The notes beneath the pieces were generated by a model. It made no database searches and was not told where the DNA came from. It was given only the letters and a program-made list of their open reading frames with translations. A program made the position numbers and the translations under genes. Shown here piece after piece: positions 55,996-64,000 of a stretch of DNA of 64,000 nt (the stretch's first letter is position 1; the number at the start of each line of letters is the position of its first letter). This DNA comes from an uncultured Verrucomicrobiota bacterium (GTDB lineage: Bacteria > Verrucomicrobiota > Verrucomicrobiia > Limisphaerales > UBA9464), in NCBI GenBank assembly GCA_903939515.1, contig CAJAHH010000015.1, positions 95,316-159,315 on the forward strand, read 5' to 3'.

Positions 55996-58900
55996 TTAAG
56001 GCCCCTTCACCGAGAGTTCGCGGTCATTCGGACGCACTGGAACGGTCTGTTGCCGCCCACCTGGCCAACGGATGCGAAGCTCGGTGGCAGGCTGTGGCAC
56101 GGCGAGCACCAGAACCCATCCGTCCTGCCCGCCCGAACCCGACCCCGCCAAGACCGTCTTCACCGCTCCATCGGTACCGTCGGCGTATCGGAGGCGCAGC
56201 TGGGCTCCGATTCCGGACGGGTTGGCGACGGATCCTTGAAGACGAACGCGCAGACCGGGCGTAGCTCGAGTGTTGCGGTACAGGCGGGTAGGCCCCTGAT
56301 TTTGCGAAATAGCCACATCCAACCGACCGTCCTGATCCACATCCAGCACCGTCACACCGCGCTGATCACCCTCGGCATGAATTCCGGATTCCGCGGGCCG
56401 AACCGCACGAAATTCTCCCGCGCCGATGCCTCGCAGCCAAAGGCCACGCCCATTGTCGTCGCGACTAATAGGGCTGACACGCTCAGTCCGATTCTGGGCC
56501 AGCAGCAAATCCTCTCGCCCGTCTCCGTCAAAATCGGCCACGCCGATAGCGAACACTGGAGACTCCTGAGCCTCGCGCGGCAGGGATCGCCGCTCAAAGC
56601 GCCCTCCGCGATTCAGAAAAATGGCCGACTCTAACTCGTTGACCTCCAGTCGACGCACGGTCCCCACCCTGCCCTCCAAAATTGCCGACTCCGTCGCCTC
56701 GCCAAAGACCCGGTGGGTAGGAAAACGCTGCGGCAGGTCGGGAAACACCGTCGCCAACCAATTGCGATCGCGGAACGGACGGCGGACTCCCTGCCGCTCC
56801 CACACTTCTATTACCTGCAAGGTTCCCTCTCCCAACCATTCCCCGAAAACCAGGCCCATGCGGGCCGGTTGAACCACCTCGTACTCGGTGTTCCGCCCCA
56901 CATTGCCCGCCACCAGATCCATGCGGCCATCGGCATCGAAATCACCGACGGCCAGACAGTTCCAAAGACCGGTGTGATTCTTGAGACCCCACGACTCGGA
57001 GACGTCCTCAAAGCGACCGCCTTGATTGAGAAAACACCGCAGAGATCCCCACTCCAGGGAAAGCACCAAATCGCTGTCGCCATCGTTGTCGATATCCACA
57101 AACACCGCCCCACTCACCCGCCCCAAATTGCGGAATGGCACGCTCCAGTCGTCGGCCACCACCAGGGTTCCGTGATCGTTCCTCAGGCACACAGAAGACG
57201 CGGCTTCGGGAAACCGTCCTGGAATTCCGCGACCGGCTACAAACCCATCGAGGTCGCCGTCCTGATCCATGTCTGCCAGCACAATGGCTCCGATGCTGAA
57301 GAGACCCACCGGAAGCATCGTCGGTGCGACCGTCGGTGAAAAAATCTGGATCTGGCTGGGCTCCTTGCCTGCGGATTCCTCGTTGGAGATCCCCACCAGA
57401 AATTGGTGATTTCCCAGGCCATTGTCCCAACCGACCAGCGAGGTGTGATCACCCGAGGCGGCCCCCGCACCGTCCAATCGCACCAGCGAGCGGCCCTGCT
57501 GATTAACAAAGACACTCAGGCGTCCGCCCCGCCCGGCTCCAACCAACAAGTCCTCCCAGCCATCCCCATTGAAATCATACGCGCTGACCACTGGCCCGCC
57601 GCGACTCGGGCGATGAGGCAATCCCGGTTGCCGAGCCCAGTCATCGAACGGGGCCTCGGAGTGAATCGGCTGAGGCCAGCCCTCCCACTCGATAAATTGT
57701 GGTGCCGGCCGCGCGGGTGGCTTTTCGGCGGCGTTACCGGAGATGGGCGGTTCCACAATCTGATAGTGGCGATTGGCTTCAAGGCCCTGGAATCGACTCA
57801 CCGCTCCGCTCCGCCATCGCACCTCCAAAGAGTGTGTTGACCCACTCGCACCCAAGGCTGCAAAGACCCGTTCCGAAGGTTCCCCGGAGAGGTAACGGCC
57901 ACCGGCGATGATCTCCTGCGACTGGGTCATCCCCCCGCTCGTCCATAGCAACCGTGAACCAATACCTTGCCGATTGGCCCCACGCCCCTGAAGTCGAACG
58001 ACCACCCGCGGTGCCACAGCATTGTTGCGATACAACTGGGCCGGAGCATTGAAGCCGTTCACCACCACGTCCAAATCTCCGTCGCCATCCAGATCGGCCA
58101 GGGCCATCCCGTGAGCCACCTCAGTTGCGGCGAATCCCCAGGCCTCGCCGGCGGGCTCAAATCGTCCGGATCCGAGGTTTCGAAACGCCGCGTTCGGGGT
58201 CCGCCACTGCGGATAGAACTGTCGGTGGCGGCGCACTTGCTCGGGGGTCCACTTGCGCCGGTGAAAGGCCTCGGGAGCGTCTTGGTCGAGCACATCTTGG
58301 TCGAACCCATTGGTGATGAGCAGGTCTTCGTGGCCATCGAGGTCCACGTCCATGAAGGCCGGACACCAGGACCAATCGGTGGCAGCAATCCCGGCCATCA
58401 AGGCCGTCTCGACGTAGCTTTCTGGGCCTCGTCCCAAGAAGAGCGAGTTTCGATTGAACACCGGACGAACCTCCACGGGTTCCGGAGGGGTGGAGCCGTG
58501 ACCGCCGCGCCCGGCATGTCGCATCCGGGTCGCCGGATCTCGGGCCAGCATGTCGACGATGAGGATGTCATCCTGACCGTCACGGTCGATGTCGGCCACA
58601 TCGAGTCCCATCGACGAACGACTCCCGTGCCGCACGGCATCGGCAGCCATGACCCGGAAAGTGCCGCGACCGGTGTTGATCCAGAAGCGGTCCGGCGAAC
58701 CATTGTCGTTGGAGACGATCAGATCCGGAAACCGGTCGCCGTTGAGGTCCCGAAATTGAACTCCCAGTCCCCAATCCCGCGGTGGGTCCATCGGTTTGCC
58801 CTGATCATCGAGAAAGGTCCCCGGGACGTGGGTCAACAACGTGAAGCGGCCGCCTCCATCATTGCGGTACAGGCCATCGGATTCCGGCAATTCCAGCACC

Positions 58901-59655
58901 TCGCCATCCGGTCCGACCCGAAAGCGCCCCAGCCAGCGCGGATGGGTCGCGGGCTGCCCATTCACCTGGGAAATTTGGGGAAATCCCCGTTCGTGGGTGA
59001 CACTGACCTGAATGGTCGGATCCGCCAGGGCGACCATGTCGCTGTAGTGGGCACAGTACAGGTCGAGGTCGCCGTCGCCATCGATGTCGGCCAAGGCCAT
59101 CGACATGGGCGTTGCCGATCGGGACAACCCCGAATCGGTGACCTCGGAAAAAACCCCCTTCCCGGAATTCAGGAAGAGCCGTGTCCCCGAAGCGATGCCG
59201 TTGACCAACAAGTCCAAATCCCCGTCGCCATCCACATCGGCCAACACGGCTCCCGTGGAGAATTGATCCGGGCAGGCGGCCGCGCCGATCGTCTCTTCCT
59301 GAAAATGAAGATCCCCCCGGTTGCGAAACAAGCGATTGGGGCCCTGAAGAGCACACAAATAAATGTCCGGTCGGCCATCCCCATCGACATCGCCGATGGC
59401 CAGCCCGGAGCCGTTGTTGGCCACCGCATTGGTCAGGAAGGCGTCTCCCTCGAGGCGATTGGTGAAGTTCAACCCAGTCTGCCGAGGATCGAGTCTCGTG
59501 AAGCCCGCAGCACCGCCCGGCCCAGGCTTCAGGAACTGGGCCTGAATCCCGTCCACCGAATTGGTCGCAGGAGACACCGCCTCCGCCCCGAGCGCGAGGG
59601 CGCTCCAGACCCCGACTGCAGCGGCGAAAACCGCAGCCGCCCTGCGGCGAAACAT
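55996..59655 (-). CDS. exported FG-GAP/VCBS repeat protein with ASPIC/UnbV domains
   Basis: From ATG at 59655 the product has 1219 residues with a signal peptide (MFRRRAAAVFAAAVGVWSALALG, ending AEA). Many FG-GAP repeats (calcium-binding loops such as DVDGDGRPDIYLC, DVDGDGDLDLLV and DIDNDGDSDLVL) form two integrin-like propellers (about 70-560 and 690-1100). ASPIC/UnbV domains follow each, at about 575-650 (GSRLLWTSGGMTQSQEIIAGG) and at the C-terminus (GIGAQLRLRYADGTDGAV). Such proteins are surface or periplasmic scaffolds in PVC and Bacteroidota. The frame extends to 59781, only 5 bases from the uvrA stop, but the leader favours 59655. Confidence 0.88.
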   Translation of the reverse strand: MFRRRAAAVFAAAVGVWSALALGAEAVSPATNSVDGIQAQFLKPGPGGAAGFTRLDPRQTGLNFTNRLEGDAFLTNAVANNGSGLAIGDVDGDGRPDIYLCALQGPNRLFRNRGDLHFQEETIGAAACPDQFSTGAVLADVDGDGDLDLLVNGIASGTRLFLNSGKGVFSEVTDSGLSRSATPMSMALADIDGDGDLDLYCAHYSDMVALADPTIQVSVTHERGFPQISQVNGQPATHPRWLGRFRVGPDGEVLELPESDGLYRNDGGGRFTLLTHVPGTFLDDQGKPMDPPRDWGLGVQFRDLNGDRFPDLIVSNDNGSPDRFWINTGRGTFRVMAADAVRHGSRSSMGLDVADIDRDGQDDILIVDMLARDPATRMRHAGRGGHGSTPPEPVEVRPVFNRNSLFLGRGPESYVETALMAGIAATDWSWCPAFMDVDLDGHEDLLITNGFDQDVLDQDAPEAFHRRKWTPEQVRRHRQFYPQWRTPNAAFRNLGSGRFEPAGEAWGFAATEVAHGMALADLDGDGDLDVVVNGFNAPAQLYRNNAVAPRVVVRLQGRGANRQGIGSRLLWTSGGMTQSQEIIAGGRYLSGEPSERVFAALGASGSTHSLEVRWRSGAVSRFQGLEANRHYQIVEPPISGNAAEKPPARPAPQFIEWEGWPQPIHSEAPFDDWARQPGLPHRPSRGGPVVSAYDFNGDGWEDLLVGAGRGGRLSVFVNQQGRSLVRLDGAGAASGDHTSLVGWDNGLGNHQFLVGISNEESAGKEPSQIQIFSPTVAPTMLPVGLFSIGAIVLADMDQDGDLDGFVAGRGIPGRFPEAASSVCLRNDHGTLVVADDWSVPFRNLGRVSGAVFVDIDNDGDSDLVLSLEWGSLRCFLNQGGRFEDVSESWGLKNHTGLWNCLAVGDFDADGRMDLVAGNVGRNTEYEVVQPARMGLVFGEWLGEGTLQVIEVWERQGVRRPFRDRNWLATVFPDLPQRFPTHRVFGEATESAILEGRVGTVRRLEVNELESAIFLNRGGRFERRSLPREAQESPVFAIGVADFDGDGREDLLLAQNRTERVSPISRDDNGRGLWLRGIGAGEFRAVRPAESGIHAEGDQRGVTVLDVDQDGRLDVAISQNQGPTRLYRNTRATPGLRVRLQGSVANPSGIGAQLRLRYADGTDGAVKTVLAGSGSGGQDGWVLVLAVPQPATELRIRWPGGRQQTVPVRPNDRELSVKGP

Positions 59656-59786
59656 CGATGGGATACGGAATAACACAGTGAACACTGGGAAGCGCCGTAA
59701 ACGCTCTCCGTCTGCACCGGAAGGGTCAAGTGGAGGGATTTGAAGACGAACCTTGAGGACCACCCAACCAACCAGAAGCATTCCAG

Positions 59787-62700
59787 CTAATCCCGCAGGA
59801 ATGGCGCTGTGCGGCTCTCAGGCACCCTGGCCACATGGTCCGGTGGACCGGCCGCCACAATTTGACCACCCTGATCCCCGGATTCTGGGCCCAGATCGAT
59901 CAACCAATCCACGCAGCGCAACAACTCCATGTGGTGCTCGATGAGCACCACCGAATGTCCCTGATCCACCAGACGCTGAAACACCATCAACAGGATTCTC
60001 ACGTCCTCCAGATGCAGGCCCGTGGTCGGTTCATCAAATAGGAAGAGGGTCGGCCTGAATCCGCCCATCGCACCCGATCCCCCCGTTGGCACCGACTCGG
60101 CGCGACGCCGAGAAACCGGTGGCGCGACGGGCGCTGTGGGAGCAGGAGAAGCTGCGGCCGGAGTGGCGGCCAGATGGCTAACCAGTTTGAGTCTCTGGCT
60201 CTCGCCGCCCGACAACGTGTTAAGCGGTTGCCCGAGCCGAAGATACCCCAAACCCACCTCGGTCAGCAGCGAGAGTTTCATCAAGGCCCGACGCGCAGGC
60301 TTGGACTCGGGGAAGGCGGCCAGAAAGCGCACCGCCTCCTCGACCGTCGCATCCAGAAAGTCCGAGATCGACAAGGCCGACAGACCCAAGCCTTCGGGAG
60401 GGGCCACCTTAACGGCAGCCACACGAGCCTGATATCGGCGCCCACCGCAGGCCGCGCAGCGGATGAGCACATCGCTCAGGAACTGCATTTCGATCTTCTC
60501 GAAACCGGCCCCCCGACACGTCTCACATTGGCCGCGCTTCGAATTGAAACTGAAACATCCAGCCGGAAGTTCATTGGCCAGCGCCTCCGGACTGGCGGCA
60601 TAAAAATCACGGATGTCGTCAAAAGCCCCGATGTACACGGCCGGATTGGACCTCGGAGTGCGACCCAGAAGAGACTGGTCGACCAGCACCACAGCCCCCA
60701 GGTGTTCGGCCCCTTCCAACTCCGCCGACTGCAAGGCCGCCTGGGCCTCCCCGATCGATTCGCTGTCCACCTCCTCTTCGAGGGCCGCGGTCGGATCCCC
60801 GGAGTTGAGCCGGGCCTCCAACAGGGGCAACAAGATCTCCCGGATCAACGTGGTCTTGCCGGAACCGCTCACTCCACTGATCCCCACCAGACGCCCCAGC
60901 GGCAGGGTGACAGCAAGGTCTTTGAGGCAATGGGCCGTCGCATGGCGCAGCGCCAGCGTGGGAATCGTGGCCGGGTATCGGATCGAAGGCAGAGCCTCCC
61001 GCAGGACGGCGACATTCGCCCGCGCCGACTCCGGCATTGCGCCGCGAGCAGAACCCTTCGCAGCGCCATTCGCAGCGCCTGTGGCAAGACCGATCAGCGG
61101 CAAAGGCACCGGCCGCCGGCGAGACTCCCCGACACTGCGCCGCCCGGACAGGTAATCGCCCGTCAGCGAACCCACAGCCGACTGCAAGGCCTGTGGCGAT
61201 CCTTGAAACAGGACATGTCCCCCTTGAGCCCCCTGCCCAGGACCAATGTCCACGATCTGGTCGGCTGCACGCATCACCTCAGGCTCATGCTCTACCACGA
61301 CTACCGTGTTGCCGGCATCGCGGAGCGTCCTGAGAACGCGGATCAACCGTTGGCTGTCGCGCGGGTGCAAACCCACACTCGGTTCGTCCAGGACGTAGAG
61401 GGTGTTGACCAAGCGCGTGCCCAGGCAGGTCGTCAAGTTGACCCGTGCCGTCTCTCCGCCGCTGAGAGTGCGGGTGGTCCGATCGACTGTCAGATAGCCC
61501 AGGCCCACCGACTCCAGGTAAGCCAGGCGGGCCCGCACCTCACCGAGGACCAACCCGACAGGATCCTTCGATGACAGGTTGAGGGTCTGGGCGGCCACCT
61601 CCAAAAGACCCAGAGCTTCTCGAATCGGCAGACCGTAAAAGCTGGCCAAGTCCAGCGATCGGGATTGGCCGGGCGGAGTCCATCGAAAGGCCAACGCCTC
61701 AGGGCGCAGACGACGGCCCTGGCACTCGGAGCAAGTTTGATAGCTTCGATACCGCGACAGCAGCACCCGCACGTGCATCTTGTAGGCCTTGCTCTCGAGC
61801 CAGCGGAAGTAACCCCTCACCCCGTACCATTTGTTCGGCCAAGACTTCTCGGGATCCTTCGGATCGTAGTCGGATTCCCCGTCCATCACCCAGCGCTGCT
61901 GGTCCTCGGACATTTCTCGGAATGGCACCCGAGTGGGAATGCCCGCACTGCGAACCTTGCGCATCATGTCGTTCTGACACTCCATGCCCATGCCGGTCTG
62001 CCAGGGCTTGACCACGCCCCCTTCAAGGGATTTGGAAGTGTCCGGGATGGCCAGAGTCGGATCGATGGAGATGATGCGCCCGAATCCCTTGCACGCCGGA
62101 CAAGCTCCCAGCGGGTGATTGAAGGAAAACAGGGCCGGCTTGGCCTCGGGGGCGTCCAAATCACAACCCGCGCAATGGAGCCTCTGAGAGAACGGTTGAG
62201 GTGAAACCGCCGCTGCCCCTTGAAGGCTCCAGACTGAAAGGTGCCCCTGACCGTAGCGGTAGGCCGTCTCACAGGCTTCGCGGAACCGATTTCGTTGTCC
62301 GGGTTCCACCCGCAACCGATCCGCGATGATCTGAACGCAGCCCGCACCCGGCTTTACCGCACCCAAACCTTCCTCCAGTCTCAGCACCTTGCCGTGCATC
62401 ACCATCCGTTGAAAACCCTGCTGGGTCATCAATTGGAACTGCTCGGCCAGCCCCATCTTTTCCGAGAGCGGCAACTCGAAGGTGACCAATGCATCGGAAG
62501 CGCTACCACCGGACCATTCACCCGCCTCCACCCGTTGACACACCGTCTCCCAGACCCGATCCGGAGGCTCCGCATGCACCGTGTTTCCGCACTGACGGCA
62601 ATGCGGGCGCGCGATGTGGGGCCACACCACCTTCATGTGGTCGCAGATTTCCGTCATCGTCCCCACCGTACTGCGAGTGGAACGGACCGAATTGCACTGC

Positions 62701-63050
62701 TCGATGGCGATCGCCGGCGGGATGTTCTCGATCCGATCCACCGCAGGCTTGTCCATCCGGTCGAAGAACTGACGAGCGTAGGGCGAGAACGTCTCGATGT
62801 AGCGGCGCTGCCCCTCCGCATAGAGCGTATCAAAGGCCAGCGAACTTTTGCCGGACCCGCTCAGACCCGTCACCACGATCCACTGCCCCAACGGCAGATC
62901 CAGATCGAAGCCCTTCAAATTATTCTGACGCACCCCGCGCAACCGGATGCAAGAAGCCGAATCCACAATAGCCGGAGCCGGAGCCGGAACCCGAGCAGAG
63001 GCCGAAGCCGGATTCGCAGTGCGGAGTGTTTTCGAACCAGATCCGTTCAT
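59787..63050 (-). CDS. uvrA: excinuclease ABC subunit UvrA (with Ala/Pro-rich insertions)
   Basis: Recognises bulky DNA lesions and loads UvrB in nucleotide excision repair. From ATG at 63050 the product has 1087 residues against about 940 usually. Both ABC modules are complete: Walker A GLSGSGKSS and GVSGSGKTT, signatures LSGGETARVNL and LSGGESQRLKL, Walker B YVLDEPSVGLHP and FLFDEPTTGLHL. Zinc modules are CAGC...CPAC and CETC...CAAC. The extra length includes an Ala/Pro/Ser-rich N-terminal tail, a central Gly/Ala insert after DYLSGRRSVGES, and about 40 Ala/Pro residues between signature and Walker B of the second ABC. It may be a divergent UvrA paralogue; no other uvrA is in the window. TTG at 63110 is a less likely start. 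Confidence 0.9.
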   Translation of the reverse strand: MNGSGSKTLRTANPASASARVPAPAPAIVDSASCIRLRGVRQNNLKGFDLDLPLGQWIVVTGLSGSGKSSLAFDTLYAEGQRRYIETFSPYARQFFDRMDKPAVDRIENIPPAIAIEQCNSVRSTRSTVGTMTEICDHMKVVWPHIARPHCRQCGNTVHAEPPDRVWETVCQRVEAGEWSGGSASDALVTFELPLSEKMGLAEQFQLMTQQGFQRMVMHGKVLRLEEGLGAVKPGAGCVQIIADRLRVEPGQRNRFREACETAYRYGQGHLSVWSLQGAAAVSPQPFSQRLHCAGCDLDAPEAKPALFSFNHPLGACPACKGFGRIISIDPTLAIPDTSKSLEGGVVKPWQTGMGMECQNDMMRKVRSAGIPTRVPFREMSEDQQRWVMDGESDYDPKDPEKSWPNKWYGVRGYFRWLESKAYKMHVRVLLSRYRSYQTCSECQGRRLRPEALAFRWTPPGQSRSLDLASFYGLPIREALGLLEVAAQTLNLSSKDPVGLVLGEVRARLAYLESVGLGYLTVDRTTRTLSGGETARVNLTTCLGTRLVNTLYVLDEPSVGLHPRDSQRLIRVLRTLRDAGNTVVVVEHEPEVMRAADQIVDIGPGQGAQGGHVLFQGSPQALQSAVGSLTGDYLSGRRSVGESRRRPVPLPLIGLATGAANGAAKGSARGAMPESARANVAVLREALPSIRYPATIPTLALRHATAHCLKDLAVTLPLGRLVGISGVSGSGKTTLIREILLPLLEARLNSGDPTAALEEEVDSESIGEAQAALQSAELEGAEHLGAVVLVDQSLLGRTPRSNPAVYIGAFDDIRDFYAASPEALANELPAGCFSFNSKRGQCETCRGAGFEKIEMQFLSDVLIRCAACGGRRYQARVAAVKVAPPEGLGLSALSISDFLDATVEEAVRFLAAFPESKPARRALMKLSLLTEVGLGYLRLGQPLNTLSGGESQRLKLVSHLAATPAAASPAPTAPVAPPVSRRRAESVPTGGSGAMGGFRPTLFLFDEPTTGLHLEDVRILLMVFQRLVDQGHSVVLIEHHMELLRCVDWLIDLGPESGDQGGQIVAAGPPDHVARVPESRTAPFLRD

Positions 63051-63171
63051 CAAGACGGCCAACCTATGACCGCACCTCCGCGAGTCAATCCACACATCCC
63101 CTTTCAGCAAGATGTGACCTGACTCAGGACGCAGCGCACCGAATCCCTACCACCATGACCACACTACGGCC

Positions 63172-63588
63172 TCAGGCCGGGATCTCGTCAGCGCGGAAGA
63201 AACGCTTCACTTCGATCTCAGCGTTCTCCACCGAGTCCGAAGCGTGAGCGATATTGAGCATATTCGACTCACCGAGGTCTCCGCGGATGGTGCCCTTGGC
63301 CGCCTTGCGACTGTCGGTCGGCCCCAGAAGGTCACGCACCGTCGCCACGGCATTATCGCCTGTCATGATCAAGCCCAGCACCGGCGCGGACTTCATGAAC
63401 TGCACGATTTCCGGGAAAAAGGGTTTGTCGGTCAAGTGGGAGTAGTGCTCAGCCAGCAGCGCATCGGTTAAACGAAGAACCTTGGCCGCCTGAATGCGGA
63501 GACCAGCCTTCTGAATACGACCGATCACCTCACCGGCGAGGTTCTTTTGCATGCAATCCGGCTTACAGAGAATCAACGTGCGTTCCAT
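63172..63588 (-). CDS. ndk: nucleoside diphosphate kinase
   Basis: Transfers the gamma phosphate of ATP to nucleoside diphosphates through a phosphohistidine. The 138-residue product matches the family length. The ATP-binding start is LILCKPDCMQ, the nucleotide loop GLIMTGDNAVATVRDLLGPT, and the catalytic region NIAHASDSVE carries the active-site His; the residue after it is Ala where Gly is usual. The early KPDCMQKN segment replaces the common KPDGVxRN. It is probably functional. It is the first of the leftward series ndk, uvrA, FG-GAP, rsfS and metal ATPase, 121 bases upstream of uvrA. Confidence 0.93.
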   Translation of the reverse strand: MERTLILCKPDCMQKNLAGEVIGRIQKAGLRIQAAKVLRLTDALLAEHYSHLTDKPFFPEIVQFMKSAPVLGLIMTGDNAVATVRDLLGPTDSRKAAKGTIRGDLGESNMLNIAHASDSVENAEIEVKRFFRADEIPA

Positions 63589-63698
63589 GAATCCTTGAAA
63601 CTAGCCAAACCGGGAGATCAAGTCCACGAAACGCTATTTTGAGTGAAGTGGTGAAGTGTTGCAGGTCAGATCTGGAACCTCTTTTTCACCCCTCCGTA

Positions 63699-63921
63699 CT
63701 TTCTGCCCCAACCACACACTAACCCAGGCAGCAGCGGTGTCAGGCCGGAGCGAGCCTTGGAGGCGAACACCCCAACCTCTCGCGCACAGCGCGAAAGCTC
63801 ATGCTCCCCAGAGCCTACTCAGCGAGCAGAGGCCTGATGCCGCGCAGCCCATTAAAGGACATCAATATAGTATGTAGTGACCCCTTTTGTGTAAAAAGGT
63901 GGGACCGACCCCCCAGCCGAT
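63699..63921. repeat. tandem repeat unit 1 (223 bp)
   Basis: The unit begins CTTTCTGCCCCAACCACAC and ends just before the same sequence recurs at 63922. It holds GGCCGGAGCGAGCC, a small hairpin (TCGCGC-ACA-GCGCGA), then GAAAGCTC and the end block TTTTGTGTAAAAAGGTGGGA. It is related to the single copy at 42832-43017. Short frames inside it are not convincing genes. Confidence 0.85.
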
Positions 63922-64000
63922 CTTTCTGCCCCAACCACACACTAACCCAGGCAGCAGCGGTGTCAGGCCGGAGCGAGCCTTGGAGGCGAACACCCCAACC
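63922..64000. repeat. tandem repeat unit 2 (partial, runs off the window)
   Basis: The 79 bases visible before the window ends are identical to the first 79 bases of the unit at 63699-63921. The array therefore continues to the right for an unknown number of copies. Confidence 0.9.

Noticed and set aside
57967..59673. A 568-codon + strand frame opposite the FG-GAP gene
   Set aside because: It is Val/Gly/His/Ile-rich, reads as the mirror of the DVDGDGD repeats and has no independent protein motif.

Overview
The window looks like chromosomal DNA of a GC-rich member of the Verrucomicrobiota (PVC superphylum), probably from the Pedosphaera/Limisphaera side. The placement is by inference: there are three DUF1501 proteins with Tat-like leaders, two PSCyt2/PSD1 (DUF1549/DUF1553) proteins, a WD40-cytochrome fusion, a very long PVC-type CxxCH dehydrogenase, an FG-GAP/UnbV protein, a YncE-phosphoesterase fusion, a membrane-tethered ECF sigma factor and a likely futalosine-pathway MqnD. 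Housekeeping genes (rpsA, cysE, rsfS, uvrA, ndk, an rlmI-like gene) and tRNA-Leu(CAG) and tRNA-Ser(GGA) show it is core chromosome, not a plasmid or phage.

Layout. 1-5.8 kb: edge of a leftward gene, rpsA with a clear terminator, a tethered sigma factor overlapping (ATGA) a lipoprotein that resembles its own outer domain, then cysE. 5.8-16.6 kb: leftward genes, with a small conserved protein, a propeller-phosphoesterase, mqnD and a tightly packed DUF1501 > PSCyt2/PSD1 > cytochrome-WD40 operon. 16.7-25.3 kb: an LtaS-like membrane phosphotransferase, a leftward DapA-like aldolase > PQQ-propeller > SGNH esterase group, a truncated toxin-antitoxin pair, a membrane-anchored propeller and a DUF1643 protein. 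25.3-28 kb: a stand-alone DUF1501 gene and a decayed accessory locus. 28-34.4 kb: a PSCyt2/PSD1 > metallophosphatase > esterase operon, divergent from a DUF1501 gene. 34.4-41.2 kb: a secreted dikinase-like protein, a carbohydrate-binding-like exported protein and a diheme protein. 41.2-43 kb: two tRNA genes and a dispersed repeat. 43-49.7 kb: a mixed set including an exported protein of unknown role, a left-handed beta-helix transferase, a P450, an orphan LolD-type ATPase, an NTF2-like lipoprotein and an RlmI-like methyltransferase. 49.8-63.6 kb: the PVC cytochrome, then leftward ndk, uvrA, FG-GAP, rsfS and a P1B-4 metal ATPase. 63.7 kb to the end: tandem 223-bp copies of the same repeat family.

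How the genes work together. Most of the accessory content is exported: Tat- or Sec-directed proteins, c-type haems, beta-propellers, esterases and phosphatases. This fits periplasmic or outer-surface breakdown of polymers coupled to electron transfer, though no substrate can be read from the sequence. No CRISPR array, intact prophage, integrase or rRNA operon was seen. The strongest candidates for something undescribed are the secreted dikinase-like protein (34452-37649) and the sigma factor paired with a paralogue of its own sensor domain (2188-4682).
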